Virus record (IMG/VR): IMGVR_UViG_3300045257_000155
Span: 1-30,214 of that record
Strand: one strand, 5' to 3'
Origin: a virus
Length of the DNA stretch: 30,214 nt
Below the pieces are notes generated by a model. It was not told the origin of the DNA. It was given only the letters and a program-made list of their open reading frames with translations, and made no database searches. Below are positions 1-8,350 of this stretch, piece by piece; the first letter of the stretch is position 1, and each line of letters opens with the position of its first letter. The translations under genes and the position numbers were made by a program.

Positions 1-10
1 CCTGCAGCGA

Positions 11-574
11 TTAGAGCAGCGGAACCGAAAGGCATGGGTACTCCTGTCGAACGCAGACGATCATCGTCACGCGCTCATAGGCCGTTGGGTTCGTCACCCA
101 GTGGCTGAAACTGTTGTCAAACTGGACAATATCCCCAGGCTTCGTTTCCAAGACTTCTTCCTCGACGTGAAATTCTTGCCCCGGCGCGCTAGTGATCTGT
201 ACTCCGAACTTGCTGTACCGCTTGGCATGCCAGCCCGTGTCCACGTGAGGATGGCAGGTAGCGCCTGGCGGAATGCGAGTAACCAGCACTCCGCCTAGTT
301 CGACCCCCTGCACGTGGCGCATAACATCAAAACACAGGCCACGAACTTGAATAACATCAGCGCCTTCATACCAATAAGCATCGTGAGGACGTCCATCAAG
401 CGACCGCTCAGGCTCCCCATAGCGTACCCAAATATCATCCAGTTCACGATGCGGGCTATCTTTAGGTTCTGTACGAATGGTAATTTCGTTCCAGAGTTCT
501 GGGTGCTGCTGCAGCGCCCAGTAGATAGGGGCCACAACAGCGCCTCTAGTGATCAACTTCAATTTATCAGACAT
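11..574 (-). CDS. 2OG-Fe(II) dioxygenase-like (Asp/Asn beta-hydroxylase type) protein
   Basis: A 187-aa protein. Residues 94-176 look like the double-stranded beta-helix core of aspartyl/asparaginyl beta-hydroxylase-like 2-oxoglutarate/Fe(II) enzymes. An HPHVD motif places candidate iron ligands at H110 and D112, a later FSHWVTN segment supplies H158, and R168 in YERVT is a plausible 2OG-binding arginine. PGDIVQFDNS just before H158 is the usual strand-turn of this fold. The substrate is unknown; in this family it is often a protein Asp/Asn/Pro side chain or a small molecule. It is the last gene seen of the minus-strand structural operon, and its ATG overlaps the end of the upstream cupin gene by 8 nt, suggesting coupled translation. 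No signal peptide is seen, so it should be cytoplasmic. The fold assignment is fairly secure, the activity is inferred. Confidence 0.72.
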   Translation of the reverse strand: MSDKLKLITRGAVVAPIYWALQQHPELWNEITIRTEPKDSPHRELDDIWVRYGEPERSLDGRPHDAYWYEGADVIQVRGLCFDVMRHVQGVELGGVLVTRIPPGATCHPHVDTGWHAKRYSKFGVQITSAPGQEFHVEEEVLETKPGDIVQFDNSFSHWVTNPTAYERVTMIVCVRQEYPCLSVPLL

Positions 575-917
575 GCGTCTCGTCGGGTGTGTAAATCAAT
601 GATTTATCTATGAGATCTAAGTCAGTTACTTCAGTGGCGTGAATGCACAGCCAAATGACGGTAGTGTGCGACACGAGGGTATGTTCAATGAACGCGGGAA
701 CATTAAGAATGTTTCCAGGCCCAAATTCTACGGAATGACCACCAGATGTGAAAGTGCCCCGGCCATCAACGACAACCGAGGCGTGGGAGTAATTGTGCGC
801 GTGTTGAGGAAGTTGTACCCCCGCAGGAATTGTAACCTTCTTGATGTAGAGACCATCAGAGAAATGGTGCTCTATCTCAATTCCAGCGTCAATCCATGAT
901 TGCTCTACAGCGTCCAT
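567..917 (-). CDS. small single-domain cupin protein
   Basis: About 116 aa from the ATG at 917. A longer reading from a TTG at 953 would add 12 residues and overlap the upstream gene, but I see no good Shine-Dalgarno for either start. Cupin motif 1 is visible as QHAHNYSH followed by a short strand and VVDGRGTF, giving candidate metal ligands H39, H41 and H45 in the short numbering. Motif 2 is FGPGNILNVPAFIEHT, with H79. The Glu usual in motif 1 is replaced by His, but the four-ligand set is complete, so metal binding is likely. Function is unknown: small cupins include dioxygenases, isomerases and sugar-binding proteins. It sits directly before the 2OG-oxygenase-like gene with an 8-nt overlap, so the two are probably made together. 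Confidence 0.7.
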   Translation of the reverse strand: MDAVEQSWIDAGIEIEHHFSDGLYIKKVTIPAGVQLPQHAHNYSHASVVVDGRGTFTSGGHSVEFGPGNILNVPAFIEHTLVSHTTVIWLCIHATEVTDLDLIDKSLIYTPDETHV

Positions 918-934
918 GGACGCTAGTGTACTGC

Positions 935-1354
935 CTAAGCGCTGCGATACCAAGTCGTATTTGCAAGACGGAATTGCCAGCTCACTCCGATTCCTGCAGT
1001 AAGACCTGTGGCGGTAGTTGCAATCGTGTGGTTTGATAGCACAGTCAGAGTCGCAACATTCTGCGTGCTGGACAATCTATATGTATCTCTATCCTGCGGC
1101 ATACTGGGTAGTGTCACCGTCAGAGCCAACAGCCCACCCGCAGGTTCCAGTATCGTAGTATCCACGCCAGTTGGAGCGACATACGATCCGCCATCTGCAG
1201 GAACTACGTAGTCGTAAACATTGTAGTTCTGAGTTCTCTTCCAGATCTGGAACATGTCAGAGAACCAGCGCTGCCAGCCGTCCGTAAAGATCTGCATATC
1301 CGCAGAAAACTTCTTCGTGGCGGGGGTCTGGACTGGGGGCTGTTTAGCTGACAC
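935..1354 (-). CDS. small virion-associated protein, unrecognised
   Basis: A 139-aa protein. The start is a GTG at 1354 preceded by GAGGA five bases upstream, and it overlaps the end of the gp10-like gene by 11 nt. The N-terminal 45 residues are polar with an amphipathic, Trp-rich stretch (GWQRWFSDMFQIW). The remainder is Thr/Val/Ala-rich and predicted beta, ending in SWQFRLANTTWYRS. This layout, a short helical attachment region and then a beta domain closing with a W...TWYR segment, is common among small phage tail or fibre-base proteins. Its place right after the tail-closure genes suggests a part of the tail tip. It could be a needle-like or adaptor protein, but I see no match to P22 gp26 and do not name it. 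Confidence 0.6.
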   Translation of the reverse strand: MSAKQPPVQTPATKKFSADMQIFTDGWQRWFSDMFQIWKRTQNYNVYDYVVPADGGSYVAPTGVDTTILEPAGGLLALTVTLPSMPQDRDTYRLSSTQNVATLTVLSNHTIATTATGLTAGIGVSWQFRLANTTWYRSA

Positions 1355-2762
1355 TATCGTCCTCTACCGTGGCGCTACCGCTCGCCAACACGAACTTTAC
1401 AGGATCAGACATCCGAATGCGGAATACGAAGTCTTTACCAGAGCCAAGCCTGCTGAAATAGACTCGCTTAAGATACTGACCCACTGCGCCAATACTGCGG
1501 ATCTTTTCTGACCCAAAATTCTTACCTCCATCTCTAGACACAGCGACGCTGACCTGCGGGTTGGGGGCTGCGGTATTCCCCACACCTACCTCCATGTCCA
1601 GATAAAGATCGTGCATACTAAGCTCGTTGCCTGCGTTGCGCACGTGCCGAGTACAGATTTCTCGAAGAATCTGCACCCCGTTGTCGGTATAGGTGTCTAG
1701 ATCGAACTGGTAGATTATACCATTACTAGTGTCGGAGAAGTAGTTCTTGCTATTGAATGATACTCCCAGATGACCGTAGTGCCTGCCCGTCACCCCCAGG
1801 CCCGTCTGCGCCTCGCTCCACACACGGGTGTGTGAATCAAACAGGAAAGAGCGATTCGCTGCAGGAAATGTCATCTGCAGGAAGCTGTGACCGTTGACTG
1901 TGTAGGTAAGACTGATGGCGTCAGAATAAACCGCGAAGCGACGCATCGCATCATCTACATCATCCGTGCTGATTCTAACAGGTGTAACGCCCTCAAGCCG
2001 CATGACCTGTACGCCACCGTCAGGCCCCTGCCCCAAGAAGTGCAACATGCCGTCCAGGACGACGCGACTATACTTCGCGGCAAGGCCCCAGGTCTGCGTC
2101 GCGCCGACAACCTTCTGGTACGGCAGCGGGAATAGCCCAATATCTTGCCAGAATTCAATGGACTTAGTCTGCCCCCAGAGCACGATTAAGCCGTTGTGTA
2201 CATCCACGGCCTGAATGTTATCGCTATAGTCTTCCTTCGTGGCGAAGAGGTAGGGTGTCCAACTCGTGCCATCTAGCTGCGCGCTGCACGTGAAGATTCT
2301 ACTGTTTGGGGTCTCAGCGACGTAGCGTTCGTTTATATACCCAATCGTTGTGCAACCGAAGGGGAAATTAGTGTCTGTAACCGTTGTGATGGTATTAGAC
2401 AGGAGGTTTACGACATAGCCGGTAACACCATCAACAACGATGAGATCAATGCCGTTGTCAGCCATGCTGACGAGCCGGGATACTGTAGGCAGATTTCCCA
2501 ACAGAGTCATGACACCCCCGTTGGTTATTTTAAAGATAGAGACGCCAGCCACGACGTACAGGCTGGTGCCTGCGACGTGATACCCCCGCACGGGAGAGTC
2601 TTGCAGCGTAAACGCGGGGAAACTGCCTGGACTGCCCAGCACCACCACGTCAGACCGATCTGAATCCTTACGCTGAACGTAAAAACAATTTACCCGCCGC
2701 TGGCGGGTAACGATATCCGAAATAGACCGGATACCCTCACCAAATAGAACGACGGGCTTCAA
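1344..2762 (-). CDS. P22 gp10-like tail hub / packaged-DNA stabilisation protein
   Basis: A 472-aa protein close to P22 gp10 in length and organisation. It begins with a short basic segment (SDIVTRQRRVNCFY) and continues as repeated beta-propeller-like blades (for example YVVAGVSIFKI, LIVVDGVTGYVV, RYVAETPNSRIF, LIVLWGQTKSIEFW). The FWQDIG...Y..V.GATQTWGLAA stretch is characteristic of this stabilisation-protein family. In P22, gp10 forms the hexameric hub below gp4 that closes the portal channel after packaging. The gene overlaps the upstream gp4-like gene by 4 nt (ATGA) and the downstream gene by 11 nt. The same gp4-gp10 order as in P22-like phages supports the call. Assignment is by sequence character, not by search. 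Confidence 0.8.
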   Translation of the reverse strand: MKPVVLFGEGIRSISDIVTRQRRVNCFYVQRKDSDRSDVVVLGSPGSFPAFTLQDSPVRGYHVAGTSLYVVAGVSIFKITNGGVMTLLGNLPTVSRLVSMADNGIDLIVVDGVTGYVVNLLSNTITTVTDTNFPFGCTTIGYINERYVAETPNSRIFTCSAQLDGTSWTPYLFATKEDYSDNIQAVDVHNGLIVLWGQTKSIEFWQDIGLFPLPYQKVVGATQTWGLAAKYSRVVLDGMLHFLGQGPDGGVQVMRLEGVTPVRISTDDVDDAMRRFAVYSDAISLTYTVNGHSFLQMTFPAANRSFLFDSHTRVWSEAQTGLGVTGRHYGHLGVSFNSKNYFSDTSNGIIYQFDLDTYTDNGVQILREICTRHVRNAGNELSMHDLYLDMEVGVGNTAAPNPQVSVAVSRDGGKNFGSEKIRSIGAVGQYLKRVYFSRLGSGKDFVFRIRMSDPVKFVLASGSATVEDDSVS

Positions 2763-3715
2763 TCGTCAGCCCTCGGTTGGAAGAATAGAACAGATACCTC
2801 GCCATCCTTATTGCGAGCGATAGACATAGCGGCATTCTTAAGCTGCTCCATCTTGTCTGTCCACTTCTTCTTGAACATTGGGCAGATTTGTTCAGACAGA
2901 CCCCAGACCAGCGCCAAGAACCATTCTTCAGGATAGTATGGCGTATCCGCAGGGTTGACGAACTTCTGCACAGGCTCCATGTAGGTCAGCACGATGTGTT
3001 TCGTTACGTCCTGCGCGGTGGCGACATCCGTGTAGACAGACGTAAACCCCAGATTATTTTCGATGTAGACAGCGGTAGGATCTCCACTATACGTCGGGTT
3101 CACCTTACTCGGTAGCATGTCGTATGCCTGCACCTGCATAATCCTGAGGGGTGTGTCGTTGCCGAAGTCATCTCGAAGCAGCGCGGTCTCAACCGAGACG
3201 GGGTACTGAGCTGGCGTGGTGTAGGTGTAGACCTGCGCACCCGCGTCAACCCCGGACTGCAGCGTCCCTGCAATGACTATCGGGTTGCTGGCCGCAGCTA
3301 CGGTTGTCCAGTAGAGCTGACCGTTTGATCCTACGTACCCAAGGAAATCCCCAGTATTGACCCCAGAAATGCCGACCATCGTCAGTGTATTGGACCCCGC
3401 CACGCTGGGCTGAGACGTGTAGTTCTTAGCGAACGTGTTCGTCCAACCTGTGGTGTTGAATGCGCTTAGATCGTACTTGTGCCCCGTGTTGGACAAGAAC
3501 ACCTTACCGTGCTTGCGAGTCCACACCTTCAATCCTGGGGCGAAATCGGCCTTTCCCATCCACTGAGAAACCATCATATTGAGAACGGTCTGCACATCGT
3601 TATTCTGACGTGGGCTGGGGTCTTCATCCTCATCTAGTTCGCCAATGTTAACCATGGCGAGACGAATGAGCTGTTGCCCATTAATCGTCGCAGTGTAGAC
3701 TCCACTAGTGGTCAT
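2759..3715 (-). CDS. P22 gp4-like head-tail adaptor / tail accessory factor
   Basis: A 318-aa protein whose N-terminal 60 residues follow the gp4-like adaptor pattern: a helix with LIRLAMVNIGELDEDEDPS, then a second helix with LNMMVSQWMGKAD, and then strands. The C-terminal 80 residues (YYPEEWFLALVWGLSEQICPMF followed by a charged helix) resemble the second helical half of adaptors that pack against the portal. It is longer than P22 gp4 (166 aa); the extra length is a central beta-rich domain of roughly residues 95-200. It joins the portal to the gp10-like hub. It overlaps both neighbours by 4 nt, so the methyltransferase-GT9, gp4 and gp10 genes look translationally coupled. Confidence 0.75.
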   Translation of the reverse strand: MTTSGVYTATINGQQLIRLAMVNIGELDEDEDPSPRQNNDVQTVLNMMVSQWMGKADFAPGLKVWTRKHGKVFLSNTGHKYDLSAFNTTGWTNTFAKNYTSQPSVAGSNTLTMVGISGVNTGDFLGYVGSNGQLYWTTVAAASNPIVIAGTLQSGVDAGAQVYTYTTPAQYPVSVETALLRDDFGNDTPLRIMQVQAYDMLPSKVNPTYSGDPTAVYIENNLGFTSVYTDVATAQDVTKHIVLTYMEPVQKFVNPADTPYYPEEWFLALVWGLSEQICPMFKKKWTDKMEQLKNAAMSIARNKDGEVSVLFFQPRADD

Positions 3716-5265
3716 TTCTTCACCTTCAGCAGTGCTGCTTCAATTGCCGGCCAGACAATATCCATCGTCAATTCGGCTTGGCACTTGGCTGTGCCGGTCA
3801 TTTCATCTCTACTGCAATGATCCCAGCCATAGTGTAGCACGTGGCATGCTGGAGCAGCATTGTCCCCGCGACCTCTACAGCGGGTATTTTCTGCAAACAG
3901 TGCCGCAGTATTCTTCCAGTCTCGGGTCAAGTTTTCGTGGCTGGAATGACTCAGTAGAACGATCTTCTGGTTATCCATATCGGCTGAGGCGTTGACCACA
4001 CCCGTTTCTGGGCCAATGATCACGTCCACTTCATCCAGGAAGGCACACGCCTGCCGCATCGTCCACTTACCGCTGGTCTTCCACACACGAGGTTCGTTCT
4101 CCCAACCAGCTTCCAGCATTTCACAGTCAGCGTTTCCAACCAACACGATCTGCGCGGTGGGGAAGGTGAGAAGAATAGTCGCAAGCGCTGAGTCCAGATA
4201 GGGCCAGGTCTTGTGCACACTGCTACCCGCCAAGGCCCACAGCACCACAGGGCCGTCAACCCTATGCTTCTGCAGCTGATCCTTACACCACTTCTCTTCT
4301 TCTCTCGTTCGGAAGAACTTCACCTTAGACACGTTTGGCACGTCAGCCAGCATGTGCTGGAGTTCAAGATAGTTAACGTCCATTAGTCGGTGCCGAGCCG
4401 TCGGTGGGAAGAAGTGGAGCGTGCGCCCCGGCATGGCGAGAAGAGTCCCTTCCACAGACTCACTAAGATTCACGAACTTCGTGAATTTCTTCTTCTGGTA
4501 GGTCCAGAAAGATGACAGATCAGCATTCGGCACCTGATCCCTATCAAACAGCACTAGGTCATCGATGTTTGGGTCGTGTTCTACGACGGATGCTTGTGGC
4601 AAACTGGCGAAGAGTGTGACGTGGTAGCCCTGATCCTTAAGGCCCGCGAATATGCTGCTGGCTTGAATAAGATCTCCATAGGCGCCGTAGCGCACCACGC
4701 AGGCGGTCTTTTCTGGCTTTGGATCTAGGTGGCTAAAGACATTGCGTTTATCACTACGCTTCTTGAATACGAGAAGGAAGCTGTACTCTTCATTCTCGTT
4801 ACGGTCTTGCTTCTCCACCAAGTCCCAGCCATCTGGCATCTTGCTGATAATATCTTCAGGTAGGAAGTCGTGCTTGTGGTCGGGGTTTGCTCCCGGCTGA
4901 CCGATATTGGGGTAGAACTCTTTGTGAGGCAGGTACAGTATCATGTAGCCACCCTGCTTCACCAGTCTCCACCACTCTTTTAGAGCGCTTGCGGTATCCT
5001 CAATATGTTCCAGCAGGTGACTGGAGTACACAAAGTCAAGCGACTGGGAAGCAAAAACATCCAGCTTCTCGCAGTCGCTAGACACGTCTGGTCTCAGAAT
5101 GAAGCCAAACTGTGCATGATTTCCATTGTCCACGCTGATAGCGTGAGGCAGCACCTTGAAGTCTCCGGCGCCGAGGTCTACGCCCCGTCCTCGGAGATAT
5201 TTTGCTACTTCCCAGACAATTTTCTTAGATTCATTACACTGTGCGTTGGTGACGGACCAAACCAC
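3712..5265 (-). CDS. methyltransferase - GT9 glycosyltransferase fusion protein
   Basis: A 517-aa two-domain protein. Residues 1-170 are a class I SAM methyltransferase: motif I is VDLGAGDFKVLP (29-40) with acidic D46 after the next strand, then SLDFVYSSHLLEHIED (75-90) and LVKQGGYMILYLPHK (101-115). Residues 187-517 are a GT-B glycosyltransferase of the GT9 (ADP-heptose:LPS heptosyltransferase) type: VVRYGAYGDLIQASSIFAGLK opens the domain, and GPETGVVNASADM (418-430) is the donor-site loop, followed by IVLLSHSSHENLTRDW. GT9 enzymes normally act on the host lipopolysaccharide core. The start is a GTG at 5265 with AAGGAG seven bases upstream. The stop overlaps the gp4-like start by 4 nt. It may modify a surface or virion glycan; the acceptor cannot be inferred. 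An enzyme of this type between tail genes is unusual. Confidence 0.82.
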   Translation of the reverse strand: MVWSVTNAQCNESKKIVWEVAKYLRGRGVDLGAGDFKVLPHAISVDNGNHAQFGFILRPDVSSDCEKLDVFASQSLDFVYSSHLLEHIEDTASALKEWWRLVKQGGYMILYLPHKEFYPNIGQPGANPDHKHDFLPEDIISKMPDGWDLVEKQDRNENEEYSFLLVFKKRSDKRNVFSHLDPKPEKTACVVRYGAYGDLIQASSIFAGLKDQGYHVTLFASLPQASVVEHDPNIDDLVLFDRDQVPNADLSSFWTYQKKKFTKFVNLSESVEGTLLAMPGRTLHFFPPTARHRLMDVNYLELQHMLADVPNVSKVKFFRTREEEKWCKDQLQKHRVDGPVVLWALAGSSVHKTWPYLDSALATILLTFPTAQIVLVGNADCEMLEAGWENEPRVWKTSGKWTMRQACAFLDEVDVIIGPETGVVNASADMDNQKIVLLSHSSHENLTRDWKNTAALFAENTRCRGRGDNAAPACHVLHYGWDHCSRDEMTGTAKCQAELTMDIVWPAIEAALLKVKK

Positions 5266-5284
5266 TATCTTTCTCCTTAATGAG

Positions 5285-8200
5285 TTATGGGAACACTGTA
5301 GCCTGTACTGCCAGGGTTTGCAATCCGTAAACCGAATCAGTTACTACATCGATACCAAATGGCGTCAAATCAGACTTAAGTGAAGTAGAGTAGCCATTGC
5401 CTGGACTCTGGCACATGCGAATCAGTGCATACGGATTGCTCGTACCATTCAGCGGGTAGGTGCCCGGGTCGTCAAAGGCCCAGGCCATGTAGCCGAGTTG
5501 GCGGGCGTTGCACACCCCCATGAACTCTAGCGCCTCCATATTCGTAATAGACCCTGCTGCGCTGCCCACCATCCACGCGGGGCCGTATTCTCCAATGATA
5601 AACGTCGGGCCGTTGGCCCCGGTTGCCAGAGTATTCAACGACGTGGCAAGCCCAGTCATGACGCCCGTGCGGGTGAAGCCATAGACGTGCAGGTCGAAAA
5701 CAACGTTCTTCTGAGAGTCTGCAGCCAGCACGGCCGGGCTGTGATTGAGGAACGTCCAACCGACGCCACCAGTCGCCCCATCTTGACCAGATCCCGGGGC
5801 GGACAAAGAGATCGGGCACCTGTAGCCAGCGGTTCTCAGCATGCCCACGGCTGTGATGCACGTATCCCGCCACACAGTATTTGAGGCCGTGCCCGTTGGT
5901 CCCCACTCGTTGGCGATGTTAAGTATTAACCAGCGTTCGTAGATACTCCAGCTCGAGTAGGCATCTACCCAGCACTGCGCCGCCGCAATCATGACCGCCG
6001 GAATCGTATTACCAGACATGACGACGTAGTACAGCATCGAGTTCGTAGAGGCTACCGTCTGCACCGAGCCACTGATGGTGTAGGTGCCTTCTTTGCCCGG
6101 AATGCCCGACCCGTTGGTGTTCGTGAGCTGCACCGTGATCGTCGGTCCGCCCGTGACACCGGTTCCCGTCAGCTTTGTTTGGCTGTTCTGGTTGGCGCCT
6201 ACGCCGATCGTGCCGGAGGTGATTGCTGTCACCGTGAGCGTGTTGCCACTGATACTGCCGGTGAACAGGCACTTCAGGGCCCCGATAGATGGCATAGGCA
6301 CCACCTTATTGGTGGCAGAAATCATGTCGTCAATGATAGGCTTGTTCTTCGTAGTGAAGTCTTGAGTCAAATCTGTGAACATGCGCTGGGAATTGGCCTT
6401 CGTGTTGAATAGACCAGCCGACGCACTTCCTGCGGCATTGGCATCCCAGTGCAAACGATTAGCTCCACGAATTCTAAACCTAGTGCCGTTAGCATCATAG
6501 AGTTCCCCGTTAGCCGTCCAGAACCCGATGCCGGTGCTGGCTGCAGGGCGAGACATAGAACCTGGGGCGGTGAGCGCAGTCTGAGAGATACACGCGCACG
6601 TGCTCATCGTCTTAACGATGCGTAGGGTCGTTGAAAACACCGTACCGTAAGCCGTTAGATCACCAAAGGCAGACGACGTGTAGGTTCCAGGAGCGACGAC
6701 GGTGTCGATGTAGTGCGTTCCAATAGATGCGCGAATCTGAGTGACAGCAAACGCCGTGAACCCCGCGTTCTGCGTTCCCGTCGGAGATGCAGAAATAGTA
6801 TTACTATTTGGTGAAGCATTCGTCAGCACTGCCGTCTGAGAGATGTTAGTGTTACTTGCTGCGAACTCTTGACTGGCGAAATTGCCCTGAGACGTGCTGC
6901 CCCGGACGCTAAAGAAAGCCCCAATGTCCCCCGTGACAGGGGTGTAGGTCGCGCTCGTAGCTCCGCCAATCGAAACCGCACCACTGCCCGTGTTCTTGTA
7001 CCACTGCTGACTGGAGATGCTGCCCGTAAGACCAGGAATAGAATACTTAAGCGGAGTGCCAACCACTGGAATCGCTGTAACGACGGCCAGCAGTGGGGGG
7101 CCTGGAGCGACAAATGTCGCTGCAATTAGCGTGTAGAACATTGACCGGGTGAAGATCAGCGGCAAGACAACTGCGTGTAGTTGCTCAAATGCCGTAGGCC
7201 CCCAGCCACTGCCAGACGTCCAGACCTCAACCGAAGTAGAAAGAGTGTTGGGAGCCCAGTTAAACGTCGCATCTGTGCTGAAGTTAACCGAGCCACTTTT
7301 AGTATCGTAGGCAAGCTGATCTGCCGCAGCAATATCCGCCGCTGCCGTGATGCGGCCTGCTGTCGTGGCATTAGGAGTCGTAAGGACGACATACGCCCAT
7401 CCAGACTGAGGATTTAGAGTCAGCGCAGCGCTGTTAGAGGAACTACCCGCGTTATTGGTGACAGAAACAGTCGTCGCGCCATACCCGAGAGTGCCTCGGG
7501 AAGACGTGAATGTGATGGAGGTATCTGCCCAGGAAGTAATCGCCTGAGATACACCACCCAGTGACACGCTGCCGGCGCCCTGAGTAGCCCCAAAATTCGT
7601 TCCCGTGATCGTTATTGCGCCGCCATTGTTAACCGTGGACGAGCTAAGGCTGGTGATAACTGGCGGAGTTACTTGGGCGTTCGCCTTAAATGCGACGATT
7701 ATCGCACCGTACTCACCCGTCGCGCCAGACCACGTCCAAGACGCAGAAACTGCAGTCGTAACAGAAACAATGCTGTAGCTGGTGCTGCTGCAGACGCTAG
7801 TATCAGAGTGCTGCTGAGCACCTAGTGTCGTGTAGCCCGAGGAGTTAGACACCCCCATGGCTGCAACGCTGTTCAGCCCCGGACCAGTTACGGTCGTGAA
7901 TATGATTGAGTTTGCATTCGCCAGGGTCGTTGTGCTTCCAGTGCTGCCGCCAGCGCTGTTACTAGACCCTGCTGCGGTCTGAGCATGTAGCTTATCGAAC
8001 GAGCCGCTTGTGAATCCCGAATTGAACTCGTGGATACGGGCGCTCATAACGCCACCAGAGGAACAGGTCAGGACGGCAGAATGAGCTCCCGAAGATGCGT
8101 TCTCTATATAGTAGACAGCGACGCCTGTGTCGTAGGAAGTGACGCCCTTACAGGCGACACCCGCAGGCGCGCCGCCTGCGGGCAGCGTCCACCCACTCGC

Positions 8201-8350
8201 TGTTGCCGGTGCAGTGCTGAGGTTAGAATCCTGTTGCCAGTGCAATTCCAGCACCAGCAAATTTCCTGCGGCAACCCCAGCGATCGTTGGGGTGCAGGTT
8301 GTACCGCCGAATACCGTGGCCCACGCGCCAGACTGTACGAAGTAACTCAT
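5285..8350 (-). CDS. tail protein with TIG domain and GH5-like (clan GH-A) glycoside hydrolase domain
   Basis: A 1021-aa virion-type protein. Residues 1-225 form a beta-rich Gly/Ser/Thr domain. About 229-315 is an IPT/TIG Ig-like domain (PPVITSLSSSTVNNGGAITI). About 430-600 holds further Ig-like modules. About 620-1000 is a clan GH-A barrel of GH5 character: it opens with TRFRIRGANRLHWD and has ILNIANEWGP, with E815 as candidate acid/base. DLHVYG supplies H888 at strand 6, FIIGEYGP supplies E921 as candidate nucleophile, and MAWAFDD gives the strand-8 Trp. All key residues are present, so it is probably an active endo-glycanase (cellulase or mannanase type) degrading capsule or exopolysaccharide. 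Residues about 692-770 are a phage beta-domain inserted inside the barrel. It lies 19 nt before the MT-GT9 gene and overlaps the upstream gene by 4 nt. Confidence 0.78.
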   Translation of the reverse strand: MSYFVQSGAWATVFGGTTCTPTIAGVAAGNLLVLELHWQQDSNLSTAPATASGWTLPAGGAPAGVACKGVTSYDTGVAVYYIENASSGAHSAVLTCSSGGVMSARIHEFNSGFTSGSFDKLHAQTAAGSSNSAGGSTGSTTTLANANSIIFTTVTGPGLNSVAAMGVSNSSGYTTLGAQQHSDTSVCSSTSYSIVSVTTAVSASWTWSGATGEYGAIIVAFKANAQVTPPVITSLSSSTVNNGGAITITGTNFGATQGAGSVSLGGVSQAITSWADTSITFTSSRGTLGYGATTVSVTNNAGSSSNSAALTLNPQSGWAYVVLTTPNATTAGRITAAADIAAADQLAYDTKSGSVNFSTDATFNWAPNTLSTSVEVWTSGSGWGPTAFEQLHAVVLPLIFTRSMFYTLIAATFVAPGPPLLAVVTAIPVVGTPLKYSIPGLTGSISSQQWYKNTGSGAVSIGGATSATYTPVTGDIGAFFSVRGSTSQGNFASQEFAASNTNISQTAVLTNASPNSNTISASPTGTQNAGFTAFAVTQIRASIGTHYIDTVVAPGTYTSSAFGDLTAYGTVFSTTLRIVKTMSTCACISQTALTAPGSMSRPAASTGIGFWTANGELYDANGTRFRIRGANRLHWDANAAGSASAGLFNTKANSQRMFTDLTQDFTTKNKPIIDDMISATNKVVPMPSIGALKCLFTGSISGNTLTVTAITSGTIGVGANQNSQTKLTGTGVTGGPTITVQLTNTNGSGIPGKEGTYTISGSVQTVASTNSMLYYVVMSGNTIPAVMIAAAQCWVDAYSSWSIYERWLILNIANEWGPTGTASNTVWRDTCITAVGMLRTAGYRCPISLSAPGSGQDGATGGVGWTFLNHSPAVLAADSQKNVVFDLHVYGFTRTGVMTGLATSLNTLATGANGPTFIIGEYGPAWMVGSAAGSITNMEALEFMGVCNARQLGYMAWAFDDPGTYPLNGTSNPYALIRMCQSPGNGYSTSLKSDLTPFGIDVVTDSVYGLQTLAVQATVFP

